NCBI GenBank assembly: GCA_015061145.1
Contig: SUXD01000025.1
Span: 1-35,945 of the forward strand
Origin: Bacteroidales bacterium
GTDB taxonomy: Bacteria; Bacteroidota; Bacteroidia; Bacteroidales; Paludibacteraceae
Direction of reading: 5' to 3'
Length of the DNA stretch: 35,945 bases
The notes under the pieces are model-generated. The model ran no database searches. It had not been told where the DNA came from and saw nothing but the letters and a program-made list of their open reading frames with translations. Positions within the stretch are counted from its first letter, which is position 1. Each line of letters starts with the position of its first letter. A program made the position numbers and the translations under genes. Shown here piece after piece: positions 15,361 to 23,339 of this stretch.

Positions 15361-17343
15361 ATGAAAGTCTGCATAGCCGAAAAACCAAGTGTGGCGCGAG
15401 AGATAGCCGAAGTGCTGGGCGCGAAGACAAAAAGAGACGGTTTCATCGAAGGAAACGGCTATTGCGTGACATGGACTTTCGGTCACTTGTGCACCCTGAA
15501 AGAGCCGCACGAATATCATACGGAATGGAAACGGTGGGACAGCCGATTTCTGCCGATGATTCCTGACCGTTTTGGCATAAAGCTCATCGAAAACGACGGC
15601 ATCGAGAAACAATTCAAAATAATAGAATCACTCATCGAAAAGGCCGACGAGGTGATAAACTGCGGCGATGCTGGGCAAGAGGGTGAACTCATCCAGCGAT
15701 GGGTGATGCAGAAAGCGGGATGCAAATGCCCAGTAAAACGGCTCTGGATTTCGTCGCTGACTGAAGAATCCATCCGCGAAGGATTCAACGCGCTCAAAGA
15801 CCAACAGGATTTTCAGCTCCTGTACGAAGCAGGGCTGGCGCGCGCCATCGGCGACTGGCTGCTCGGGCTGAACGCCACACGCATGTACACGCTGAAATAT
15901 GGGCAAAACAAACAGGTGCTCTCCATCGGTCGCGTGCAGACACCAACGCTTGCGCTGATTGTGAACCGCCAACTGGAAATAGAAAATTTCAAGCCAGAAC
16001 CTTACTGGGAACTGAAAACCACCTACCGCGAAACCGTATTCTCGGCTGCCAAAGGACGATTTTCATCGGCAGAAGAAGGGAAAGAAATACTCAAAAGAAT
16101 AAAAAACGCCCCTTTCACCATAACAAATGTGACGGAGAAAAAAGGGACCGAATCGGCGCCAAAACTCTTCGACCTGACCTCGCTGCAAGTGGAATGCAAC
16201 AAAAAATTCTCGTTCTCAGCCGACGAAACGCTGAAAACCATCCAATCGCTTTACGAAAAGAAAGTGACCACTTATCCGCGTGTCGACACCACTTTCCTGA
16301 GCGACGACATCTATCCGAAAATACCCAACATACTGAAAGGGATGAAGATGTATGCCACGCTCACCGAACCATTGCTGGGCAAGAAACTGCCTAAAACAAA
16401 AAAAGTGTTTGACAACAGCAAAGTGACCGACCACCACGCCATTATTCCTACCGGCGTGAACCCAGGCGCATTATCGGAAGCCGAGCGAAAAGTGTACGAT
16501 TTGGTGGCACGACGATTCATCGCCAACTTCTACCCCGAATGTAAAATTTCGACCACCACCGTAAGCGGCGAAGCAGAAAAAGTGGCATTCAAGACTTCTG
16601 GGAAAACCATATTGGAGCCCGGTTGGCGCAGCGTATTCGAAAAGGCTGGCGCGCAAGAAGAAAAAGACGAGAACAACGCGGACGAAGAGAGAGTGCTGCC
16701 CCACTTCACCGAGGGCGAAAGCGGACCGCACACCCCCGATTTGGCCGAGAAAATGACCACTCCACCCAAACCTTACACCGAAGCCACGCTGCTGCGTGCC
16801 ATGGAAACAGCCGGAAAACTCGTTGAAAACGAAGAATTGCGCGACGCCCTGAAAGAAAACGGCATAGGACGCCCCTCAACACGCGCCGCCATCATCGAAA
16901 CACTCTTCAAACGGCAATACATACGCAAAGAGCGGAAAAACCTCATAGCCACCTCCACGGGTGTGGACCTGATAAAAACCATCCAAGAAGAACTGCTGAA
17001 GTCGGCGGGACTGACTGGACGATGGGAGAAAAAGCTGCGCGAAATAGAAAAAGGCACCTACCCTGCCAAAGATTTTCTGACAGAACTCAAAGAGATGGTG
17101 AAGGAAGTGATACAGAACGTAAAAAGCGACAATTCATCGAAGAAAATATCTATTCAGGAATCGCTCGGAAAAGAACTTGAAAACGAAGCGAAAAAGCGGA
17201 AACGCAACAAAAAAGCCGAAGAACCTATACCCGGACATGCCTGCCCCAAATGCGGCAAAGGAATCATCATAAAAGGGAAAACCGCCTACGGCTGCTCCGA
17301 ATGGAAAAACGGCTGCGACTGGCGATGGATGTTCAAACAATAA
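15361..17343 (+). CDS. topB: DNA topoisomerase III (type IA)
   Basis: A 660-residue type IA topoisomerase that decatenates and relaxes DNA through a 5'-phosphotyrosine bond. The Toprim domain starts at residue 1 (VCIAEKPSVAREIAEVLGA) with E7. The active-site tyrosine is Y305 in TTYPRVDTT. GIGRPSTRAAIIETL is the conserved type IA core segment. The C-terminus carries a four-cysteine zinc ribbon (C628, C631, C645, C652). The Toprim acidic cluster, normally D-x-D-x-E, reads D103-A-G-Q-E107, so the middle aspartate is absent; D103 and E107 remain. It has its own -7 boxes and a mini-hairpin array upstream. Chromosomal single-copy topB is expected in this group, so transfer is not implied. Confidence 0.95.
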   Translation: MKVCIAEKPSVAREIAEVLGAKTKRDGFIEGNGYCVTWTFGHLCTLKEPHEYHTEWKRWDSRFLPMIPDRFGIKLIENDGIEKQFKIIESLIEKADEVINCGDAGQEGELIQRWVMQKAGCKCPVKRLWISSLTEESIREGFNALKDQQDFQLLYEAGLARAIGDWLLGLNATRMYTLKYGQNKQVLSIGRVQTPTLALIVNRQLEIENFKPEPYWELKTTYRETVFSAAKGRFSSAEEGKEILKRIKNAPFTITNVTEKKGTESAPKLFDLTSLQVECNKKFSFSADETLKTIQSLYEKKVTTYPRVDTTFLSDDIYPKIPNILKGMKMYATLTEPLLGKKLPKTKKVFDNSKVTDHHAIIPTGVNPGALSEAERKVYDLVARRFIANFYPECKISTTTVSGEAEKVAFKTSGKTILEPGWRSVFEKAGAQEEKDENNADEERVLPHFTEGESGPHTPDLAEKMTTPPKPYTEATLLRAMETAGKLVENEELRDALKENGIGRPSTRAAIIETLFKRQYIRKERKNLIATSTGVDLIKTIQEELLKSAGLTGRWEKKLREIEKGTYPAKDFLTELKEMVKEVIQNVKSDNSSKKISIQESLGKELENEAKKRKRNKKAEEPIPGHACPKCGKGIIIKGKTAYGCSEWKNGCDWRWMFKQ

Positions 17344-17358
17344 TAATTATGCAAATTT

Positions 17359-17379
17359 CATTATGAATTTTTCATAATG
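17359..17379. promoter_or_regulatory. Perfect inverted repeat between topB and aroK
   Basis: Nine-bp arms CATTATGAA and TTCATAATG around TTT. It lies 15 nt after the topB stop and 20 nt before the aroK start. There is no T-run after it, so an operator or mRNA hairpin is as likely as a terminator. Confidence 0.5.
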
Positions 17380-17399
17380 CGTAAATAACACAAAACATT

Positions 17400-17909
17400 A
17401 TGACACGCATATTTCTCATCGGATACATGGGAAGCGGCAAGACCACCTACGGACGAGCCGCAGCAAAGGCGCTCGGCCTCTCGTTCCTCGATTTGGACAT
17501 TTACATCGAGGAACGATTCTTCAAATCCGTTTCAGACATATTTGCCGAAAAAGGCGAAGACGGATTCCGCAAAATAGAGCAACACATGCTGCACGAAGCG
17601 GCCATGTTCGAAGATGTGCTGATAGCCTGCGGAGGCGGCACGCCTTGCTTTTTCGACAACATGGACTTTATGAACGCCGAAGGCACTACCGTCTATCTGA
17701 AATCGTCGGCCGAAACACTGGTAGGCAACCTGAAAAACGCAAGGCAAAACCGACCGCTGCTCCGCGACAAAACGGAAACGGAACTGCTGCAATACATCCG
17801 CGAAAACCTCGAAAAACGCGAGCCGTTCTACCTACAAGCCCAGAAAACCATCGACTGCGACGACCAACCCGAAAATGTGATAAAAAAACTGGTGAAGATT
17901 TGGGGATAA
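17400..17909 (+). CDS. aroK: Shikimate kinase
   Basis: A 169-residue cytoplasmic kinase for step five of the shikimate pathway (shikimate to shikimate 3-phosphate). P-loop GYMGSGKTT at 8-16, substrate-binding FLDLDIYIEE, ACGGGTP (glycine-rich shikimate site) and the lid segment ARQNRPLL. The length is normal. It stands alone, 56 nt after topB, and ends before a strong bidirectional terminator that separates it from the minus-strand toxin gene. Confidence 0.95.
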   Translation: MTRIFLIGYMGSGKTTYGRAAAKALGLSFLDLDIYIEERFFKSVSDIFAEKGEDGFRKIEQHMLHEAAMFEDVLIACGGGTPCFFDNMDFMNAEGTTVYLKSSAETLVGNLKNARQNRPLLRDKTETELLQYIRENLEKREPFYLQAQKTIDCDDQPENVIKKLVKIWG

Positions 17910-18011
17910 AAATGTGGACAAAATTTCAGCGGTCATAACTGCTGAATTATAAAAGCCAAGTAATCAAATAGATATATCCATCACAACATATTCATACCCA
18001 AAAAGAACAAA

Positions 18012-18037
18012 ACGGGTGCAAGTTGCACCCGTTTTTT
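18012..18037. terminator. Bidirectional terminator between aroK and yoeB
   Basis: Ten-bp arms ACGGGTGCAA and TTGCACCCGT around one G, with T6 on the right and A4 on the left. It can serve both converging transcripts. Confidence 0.85.
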
Positions 18038-18058
18038 AATGACCTATTCTCCATCGAA

Positions 18059-18334
18059 TCATTTGTCGTTATAGTGTCCCTCAACACTAATAATATCAAC
18101 AACCACTTTGTCATCATGAATATCGTAGATAATTCTGTCTTTCCCTGTAATGTGGCGAGACCAAGTAATATCATTGCCACCGACAAGAGGTTCTGGGTGA
18201 CCTATTCCTGTTCTAGGGTGTTCCGCTATGTCGTGCACAATTTTGTTGACTTTTTTTGTCTTTATCGGATCTGATTTTTTCCATTTTTTCAAGGTCTCTT
18301 TTACGGAATCAGAAAACTCTATCACGTACATCAT
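18059..18334 (-). CDS. yoeB: YoeB/Txe-family mRNA interferase toxin
   Basis: A 91-residue RelE-superfamily toxin that binds the ribosome and cuts mRNA at the A site. It shows the YoeB-specific pattern HPRTGIGHPEPL, then WSRHITGKDRIIYDI and a C-terminal GHY matching the His83-Tyr84 active site of E. coli YoeB, here followed by three extra residues (NDK). Glu in PEPL and Arg in KDRIIY fit the remaining catalytic residues. The ATG overlaps the antitoxin stop codon by 4 nt, so synthesis is coupled. Regulation is expected through the paired operator upstream of yefM. Confidence 0.93.
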   Translation of the reverse strand: MMYVIEFSDSVKETLKKWKKSDPIKTKKVNKIVHDIAEHPRTGIGHPEPLVGGNDITWSRHITGKDRIIYDIHDDKVVVDIISVEGHYNDK

Positions 18335-18582
18335 AATGAATCAAAAAATGTGTCTATTTCTTCGTGTGTACGACATATGGTGCTTTCTCCACGCATAATT
18401 TCTTTGCGACTTTCTTCTAATCTTTCCTGCAATTCTGGTGTGATTGTTAAATCAGAATCATCCAAAGGAACTATCGTATATCTCTTTGAGTTGCGTTGCA
18501 AAACAATTCTTTCGCCCTTGTCAACTTTGTTCAAGGTCGTCGCCATATTACTTCTGAACTTATTTATCGTCAATGTCTCCAT
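18331..18582 (-). CDS. yefM: YefM/Phd-family antitoxin
   Basis: An 83-residue antitoxin: N-terminal DNA-binding Phd/YefM fold (METLTINKFRSNMATTLNKV, RIVLQRNSKRYTIVPLDD) and a C-terminal toxin-binding tail (EEIDTFFDSL). I chose ATG 18582; the longer frame to 18630 would run through the operator and promoter. The gene precedes and overlaps the toxin, the standard order. The antitoxin neutralises YoeB and represses its own promoter as a complex. Confidence 0.92.
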   Translation of the reverse strand: METLTINKFRSNMATTLNKVDKGERIVLQRNSKRYTIVPLDDSDLTITPELQERLEESRKEIMRGESTICRTHEEIDTFFDSL

Positions 18583-18596
18583 AATTGTATTTTTTG

Positions 18597-18604
18597 CAAA
18601 TATA
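18597..18604 (-). promoter_or_regulatory. yefM -7 box
   Basis: On the minus strand this reads TATATTTG and ends 14 nt before the yefM ATG. The operator half-sites lie immediately upstream in the promoter. Confidence 0.6.
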
Positions 18605-18611
18605 CAAAATA

Positions 18612-18629
18612 TGTACACAATCATGTACA
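18612..18629. promoter_or_regulatory. YefM-YoeB operator (paired TGTACA)
   Basis: TGTACA at 18612-18617 and again at 18624-18629, with a centre-to-centre distance of exactly 12 bp. The E. coli yefM-yoeB operator is known to consist of two palindromes with TGTACA cores 12 bp apart. The position between the -7 box and the upstream promoter element fits autorepression. Confidence 0.8.
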
Positions 18630-18694
18630 TTGTTTTATATTTTTTTCAAAATTTCATATCAATAGACATTGCAAAATATAATTTTTTCGTTTTG

Positions 18695-18727
18695 TTGCCC
18701 ATATTATCCAATAAATTCGTATTTTTG
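18695..18727 (+). promoter_or_regulatory. thiL promoter
   Basis: TTG at 18695-18697, 22-nt spacer, TATTTTTG at 18720-18727, 26 nt before the thiL ATG. The spacer is slightly long for the consensus. Confidence 0.5.
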
Positions 18728-18753
18728 AACTTTCAAAACTTATTTAGGGGAAT

Positions 18754-19782
18754 ATGGCGCAACGGACTGAAATCGCAACTTTGGGAGAATTCGGACTCAT
18801 CGAACACCTCACCAAGAAAATTTCACTGAAAAATTCATCTACCAAAAAAGGAATCGGCGACGACGCCGCCGTGCTCGACTACACGGGCAAAAAAACACTG
18901 GTCACCACCGACCTGCTGCTCGAAGGCATACATTTCGACCTGACTTATACGCCACTGAAACACCTCGGCTACAAATCGGCCGTGGTGAACTTCTCCGACA
19001 TCTACGCCATGAACGGGCAACCAAAACAAATAACCGTCTCGATAGGCATTTCCAAGCGTTTCTCTGTTGAAGACATCGAACAAATATACGAAGGCATACT
19101 GCTGGCATGCGACAAATACGGCGTTGACCTTGTGGGCGGCGACACCACCTCATCGCTCACCGGACTGATGATTTCCATCACTTGCATCGGTGAAGGCGAA
19201 GAAGGCAAAATCGTTTACCGAAACACCGCACAAAACACCGACCTCATCTGCGTGAGCGGTGACCTCGGCGCTGCCTACATGGGACTGCAACTGCTGGAGA
19301 GAGAAAAAGTGGTTCTCGCCACCTCGTCCGATGTGCAGCCCGACTTCGCTGGGAAAGACTACATCCTTGAGCGCCAGCTGAAACCCGAAGCAAGAAAAGA
19401 CATCATCGAGATATTCAAGAAAAAAAATATCCTGCCCACTTCCATGATCGACATCTCCGACGGACTGTCATCTGAAATTATGCATATCTGCAAAGAAAGC
19501 AATATGGGCTGCCGCATTTACGAAGACAAACTGCCTATCGACTACGAGACCGCATCGATGGCCGAAGAGTTCAACATGAACCTGTCGACCACAGCACTCA
19601 ACGGCGGCGAAGACTACGAACTGCTTTTCACCGTTCCGCTCTCGATGTACGAAAAAATTGCCCAAATACCCGAAATAAGGATAATCGGTCACATCACCGA
19701 ACCGCAATACGGCACTATGCTCGTCACCCGCGACGGACAAGAATTCGCGCTCAAGGCACAAGGATGGGTGCATTGCCAATAA
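18754..19782 (+). CDS. thiL: Thiamine-monophosphate kinase
   Basis: A 342-residue ATP-dependent kinase that makes thiamine diphosphate from thiamine monophosphate. The PurM/ThiL pattern is clear: GIGDDAAVLDY, LVTTDLLLEGIHFDL, NFSDIYAMNG, GGDTTSS and the C-terminal DISDGLSSEIMHI and NGGEDYELLFTV. No other thiamine gene and no TPP riboswitch are nearby. It leads a plus-strand run with rpiB, the DUF3276 gene, lutB and the HhH gene, with small gaps (29, 37, 29 and 18 nt). Confidence 0.95.
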   Translation: MAQRTEIATLGEFGLIEHLTKKISLKNSSTKKGIGDDAAVLDYTGKKTLVTTDLLLEGIHFDLTYTPLKHLGYKSAVVNFSDIYAMNGQPKQITVSIGISKRFSVEDIEQIYEGILLACDKYGVDLVGGDTTSSLTGLMISITCIGEGEEGKIVYRNTAQNTDLICVSGDLGAAYMGLQLLEREKVVLATSSDVQPDFAGKDYILERQLKPEARKDIIEIFKKKNILPTSMIDISDGLSSEIMHICKESNMGCRIYEDKLPIDYETASMAEEFNMNLSTTALNGGEDYELLFTVPLSMYEKIAQIPEIRIIGHITEPQYGTMLVTRDGQEFALKAQGWVHCQ

Positions 19783-19811
19783 TTTCCACGACAAATCAAA
19801 CAGACAATAAA

Positions 19812-20258
19812 ATGAAAAATCTTTCTGAACTGAAAATCGCCATCTGCAACGACCATGCAGGATACGAAATGAAGAAATTCATCCTCGAAAACCTTACACC
19901 CGAGGTGGCAGAAATAAAAGATTTCGGATGCTACTCTACCGACAGCTGCGACTACCCCGACTTTGCGCACGCCATGGCCTCGGAGGTTGAAAAAGGGAAC
20001 TTCGATTTCGGGATAGCCATCTGCGGAACAGGCAACGGCATAAACATGACCGCCAACAAACACCAAGGCATCCGCTCGGCGCTCTGCTGGCAAGAAGAAC
20101 TGGCTTCGCTGGCTCGTCAGCACAACAACGCCAATGTGATAGCCATGCCCGGACGATTCATTTCGAACGAACTGGGGCTGAAACTCGTAAAGATATTTCT
20201 GACCACCGATTTTGAAGGCGGAAGACACCAGCGCAGAATCGACAAAATCAGTCTTTGA
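19812..20258 (+). CDS. rpiB: Ribose-5-phosphate isomerase B
   Basis: A 148-residue RpiB/LacAB-type isomerase interconverting ribose 5-phosphate and ribulose 5-phosphate. It shows NDHAGYEMKKF at the N-terminus, the active-site segment CGTGNGINMTANK with its catalytic Cys, GIRSALCW and ARQHNNANVIAMPGRFI. I chose ATG 19812 (MKNLSELKIAICNDHAGYE); the longer frame begins inside the end of thiL. It lies 29 nt after thiL. Confidence 0.95.
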   Translation: MKNLSELKIAICNDHAGYEMKKFILENLTPEVAEIKDFGCYSTDSCDYPDFAHAMASEVEKGNFDFGIAICGTGNGINMTANKHQGIRSALCWQEELASLARQHNNANVIAMPGRFISNELGLKLVKIFLTTDFEGGRHQRRIDKISL

Positions 20259-20295
20259 AACAACAATTTAAATTAACCTTATAACCTAGAAAAAT

Positions 20296-20739
20296 ATGAA
20301 CTTCGAAAGAAAAGATTACGACAGAAAAGAGAAAGAAGAAATATTCAGCAATAAAATACTTTGCGGAAGCAGAACCTACTTTTTCGACATCAAACAATCA
20401 AAAAAAGGAGACTACTATTTTAAAATCTCCGAAAAAAGGAAAGTAGGCGAAAGCACCGAAACACACCAACTGATGATTTTCAACGAAGATATCGACAAAT
20501 TCGCCGACGCCTTCAACAATACATTCAAAGAATTCAGAAACATTGCGCCGGCTCCCGAAAGACGCTTCACTTCCTTTGAAGAACGTCCAGGATTCAAACC
20601 TTGGACTCCAGAAGAAGAAGATAAGCTGAAAAGCCTTTTCGCTGAGGGCAAAAACGAAGAAGAAATTGCCGAAATACTCGACCGACGCGTAGGCGCCATC
20701 ATCTCCAAAGGAAAAAAAATCGGACTGATAACAGAATAA
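20296..20739 (+). CDS. DUF3276 / PUR-family nucleic-acid-binding protein with HTH tail
   Basis: A 147-residue protein. Residues about 10-85 form the PUR-alpha-like fold found in Bacteroidota DUF3276 proteins (EEIFSNKILCGSRTYFFDIK, GDYYFKISE), known to bind single-stranded nucleic acid in characterised PUR homologues. Residues about 101-145 are a separate Myb/SANT-like three-helix module beginning KPWTPEEEDKLKSLF, with GKNEEEIAEILDRRVGAI as the later helices. The two modules are joined by a Pro/Arg-rich linker. Its target and role are unknown; regulation of RNA or DNA is an inference. Confidence 0.87.
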   Translation: MNFERKDYDRKEKEEIFSNKILCGSRTYFFDIKQSKKGDYYFKISEKRKVGESTETHQLMIFNEDIDKFADAFNNTFKEFRNIAPAPERRFTSFEERPGFKPWTPEEEDKLKSLFAEGKNEEEIAEILDRRVGAIISKGKKIGLITE

Positions 20740-20768
20740 AAAAAAGTTTGCTATAACATTTTCAAGAA

Positions 20769-22136
20769 ATGGACGCTCACAAGAAATTCACACAAGATGC
20801 CGGCAAAATAGCATTCAACCGCAAACACCGACAAACCATCAAATTCAATATCTCCCGTTATGACGGAGCGGTATCGAAAGGACGCGCACGCTACGCCGAT
20901 CTGCAACTTGCACGCGAAAGAGCCGCCTACCTCAAAAGAAAAATGCTCGCCAACTGGGACGAGTATCTGAAAATGTTTGAACAAAAGGCCACCGAAAACG
21001 GCATCACCGTGCTCTGGGCCAAAGACAATTACGAGGCTATCGAATATGTGTCGGAAATACTGCGCGAAAACAAAGCCAAGCTGCTGGTTAAAAGCAAGTC
21101 GATGACCACCGAAGAAATAGAACTGAACCCTGCAGCGCAAGCCTGCGGATGCGAGTCGGTAGAGACGGACCTCGGCGAGTTTATCGTACAACTGGCCGGC
21201 GAACGCCCATATCACATCGTGACGCCCGCCATGCACAAATCGCGCGCCGACATCGGCAAACTCTTTCATGAGAAATTCGGCATTTCAGAAGACACCTCCG
21301 CACAAGAGATGAGCGTCTATGTGCGAGGACTTCTGCGCAAAAAATACACCTCGGCCGACATCGGTGTGACCGGAGCCAACTTCATCATCGCCGACATTGG
21401 CGGTGTGGCCGTGACCGAGAACGAAGGAAACGGTGTGATGTCCACCTCGTTTCCAAAAGTGCACATCGCCATTGCCGGCATCGAAAAGATGATACCTTCG
21501 ATGGAATACCTCGGCACATTCTGGCCACTCTTGGCATGCATGGGCACAGGACAACAAATCACCGCCTACAACACTATTTTCACCGGACCGCGCAAAGGGA
21601 ATGAGATAGACGGACCAGAAAAAATGTATGTCATTCTGCTCGACAACAAACGCACCGAACTGTATGCCGACAACGATTGCTACGAATCACTCTCGTGCAT
21701 GCGATGCGGCGCATGTCTTAATGCATGCCCAGTGTATAAAACTATTGGCGGATACACCTACAACGCCACATACAGCGGACCTATCGGTTCTGTCATCACG
21801 CCTTTCTACAAGGGATTCGGCGAGTTCGGACACTTGAGCTCGGCATGCAGTCTGTGCGGCGCATGCGCAGCGGTTTGTCCCGTGAAGATACCGCTCAACA
21901 ACCTGATGCTAGAAAACCGACGCAAATCAGTTGAAAGAAAATTGCGCCCCGCCGCTGAAAAATTTGCAGTGAAAGGATTCGGCAAAATTGCCGCAAGCCG
22001 TATGATGTTCGACACGCCGCACCTGCTGAAAAACATTGCCTTCATACCTTTCAACTATACCTTGTGGGGACCGCACCGAAACATGCCGAAATTCCAGAAA
22101 TCGTTTAAGCAACAATGGCAGAAAAAGCGTAAATAA
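20769..22136 (+). CDS. lutB: LutB-like iron-sulfur oxidoreductase subunit
   Basis: A 455-residue protein of the LutB/LldF family, the [4Fe-4S] electron-transfer subunit of the LutABC L-lactate oxidase. The N-terminal LUD domain carries the ligand loop region (KSKSMTTEEIELN, TGANFIIADIGGVAVTENEGNG). Two ferredoxin-type clusters follow: CMRCGACLNACP with C310, C313, C316, C320 and CSLCGACAAVCP with C360, C363, C366, C370. The tail ends in a basic segment. The usual partners lutA and lutC are not next to it in this window, so assembly with distant subunits is assumed. It may be cotranscribed with thiL and rpiB. Confidence 0.9.
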   Translation: MDAHKKFTQDAGKIAFNRKHRQTIKFNISRYDGAVSKGRARYADLQLARERAAYLKRKMLANWDEYLKMFEQKATENGITVLWAKDNYEAIEYVSEILRENKAKLLVKSKSMTTEEIELNPAAQACGCESVETDLGEFIVQLAGERPYHIVTPAMHKSRADIGKLFHEKFGISEDTSAQEMSVYVRGLLRKKYTSADIGVTGANFIIADIGGVAVTENEGNGVMSTSFPKVHIAIAGIEKMIPSMEYLGTFWPLLACMGTGQQITAYNTIFTGPRKGNEIDGPEKMYVILLDNKRTELYADNDCYESLSCMRCGACLNACPVYKTIGGYTYNATYSGPIGSVITPFYKGFGEFGHLSSACSLCGACAAVCPVKIPLNNLMLENRRKSVERKLRPAAEKFAVKGFGKIAASRMMFDTPHLLKNIAFIPFNYTLWGPHRNMPKFQKSFKQQWQKKRK

Positions 22137-22154
22137 GACGGAAAGCCAAGCAGC

Positions 22155-23066
22155 ATGAAAGACTTTTTCTATTTCTCAAAGTCGCAGAAATACGGCATTC
22201 TCATCATGCTTGCCATCATTGCCGTATGCCTTCTTATTATCAACGCATGGCCATGGCTCGAACAGAAATTTGCCGACAAAAACGACGATTTCGCGCACGA
22301 AGTGCTGGTTTTTGAAAAGCAGCGACAAGAAATGGACACCGACAGTCACCCTTTCCGCCCAAACGAAAAGCATAACCGCATCGAATTGTCCGCTTTCGAC
22401 CCAAATACACTCGATTCGGCAGGCTTTGTCGCCCTTGGACTGAAACCCTATATCGCACGCAACATCTGCAGATATCGCGAGAAAGGCGGACGCTTCAACT
22501 CGCCCGACGACTTCGGCAAAATATATGGAATCAGCGAAGAGAAACTTGCCGAACTAAAGCCCTACATTATCATAGACACAAGAGATGAGAAGCGAGAAAC
22601 AAGAACTGAAATTCGAGAAACAAGAAGCGAAATACGAGGAATCGAGAATAAAAAGGCAACGGCCGATATACTCATCAACCTGAATGCCGCCGACACTACG
22701 GCACTGAAGCAACTGCCGGGCATCGGGAGCAGTTTCGCCAAAAGAATTGTGACCTACCGCAACAAAATAGGCGGCTACTGCACCGCCGACCAGCTGCTCG
22801 AAGTCTATGGAATGGACAACGAGCGGTTGCAAAAAATCGTGCCATATCTGCAAATCGACCTCAACAACATACGCAAAATAAATGTAAACACAGCTAGCGT
22901 AGAACGACTGAAAGCGCATCCCTACCTCAACTTCTATGCCGCCAAAGCCATATACGACCGTCGCAAAGCAGTCGGCAAACTCACCTCAACTGCCGACCTC
23001 GAAAACCTGAAAGACCTCGACAGCGAAACACTGAAAAAGATTACACCATATTTGGGGTTTGAATAA
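22155..23066 (+). CDS. Membrane-anchored ComEA-like helix-hairpin-helix protein
   Basis: A 303-residue protein with one N-terminal membrane helix (residues about 11-32) and three tandem ComEA-type HhH modules at about 76-137 (FDPNTLDSAGFVALGLKP), 170-230 (LNAADTTALKQLPGIGSSFA) and 245-303 (INVNTASVERLKAHPYLN). ComEA-like proteins bind double-stranded DNA outside the inner membrane during uptake; here that role is an inference. The linker between modules 1 and 2 (residues 145-165) is encoded by nine consecutive heptanucleotide repeats and contains RETRTEI and RETRSEI. The same repeat type fills intergenic gaps elsewhere in the window. It ends the thiL operon-like run. Confidence 0.87.
   Translation: MKDFFYFSKSQKYGILIMLAIIAVCLLIINAWPWLEQKFADKNDDFAHEVLVFEKQRQEMDTDSHPFRPNEKHNRIELSAFDPNTLDSAGFVALGLKPYIARNICRYREKGGRFNSPDDFGKIYGISEEKLAELKPYIIIDTRDEKRETRTEIRETRSEIRGIENKKATADILINLNAADTTALKQLPGIGSSFAKRIVTYRNKIGGYCTADQLLEVYGMDNERLQKIVPYLQIDLNNIRKINVNTASVERLKAHPYLNFYAAKAIYDRRKAVGKLTSTADLENLKDLDSETLKKITPYLGFE
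22587..22649 (+). repeat. Nine heptamers inside the HhH coding sequence
   Basis: Sixty-three bases with strict 7-nt phasing (units such as GAGAAGC, GAGAAAC, AAGAAGC, GAAATAC). Because three units make 21 nt, the peptide repeats every seven residues. The length is a multiple of three and the frame stays open. Confidence 0.88.
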
Positions 23067-23132
23067 TAATGGCGTGAAATCTATTCTATAATATTGTATA
23101 AAAGCGATTTTCATACTGTCAGCCCATTCAGT

Positions 23133-23149
23133 AAATTGCATTGCAATTT
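23133..23149. other. Short perfect palindrome after the HhH gene
   Basis: AAATTGCA and TGCAATTT around one T, 67 nt after the HhH stop. There is a weak T-run only. It could be a poor terminator or a protein site ahead of gdhA. The rest of the 273-nt spacer is AT-rich with a near-consensus -7 box, GAACTTTG, at 23282-23289. Confidence 0.35.
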
Positions 23150-23339
23150 TAATTCGTAAGAATATTTTTGTTTTTTGTTATATCTTGGTTTGATTTTGTA
23201 CGAAATAATTTCATTTTATAATTATCTTGATTATTCTTTTTTATTTATCAGAAAGATACATGTTTTTACGGCAAAAATTAAGAACTTTGCATTCGAGAAA
23301 AAAAACAACTAAATATATATCATTAAAAACTTTTTTAAA

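Noticed and set aside
18583-18630. Longer yefM start
   Set aside because: The extra 16 codons run over the operator and the -7 box.
18754-19782. TPP riboswitch upstream of thiL
   Set aside because: The 120-nt space before thiL carries the yefM promoter region and a simple promoter, with no THI-box-like sequence.
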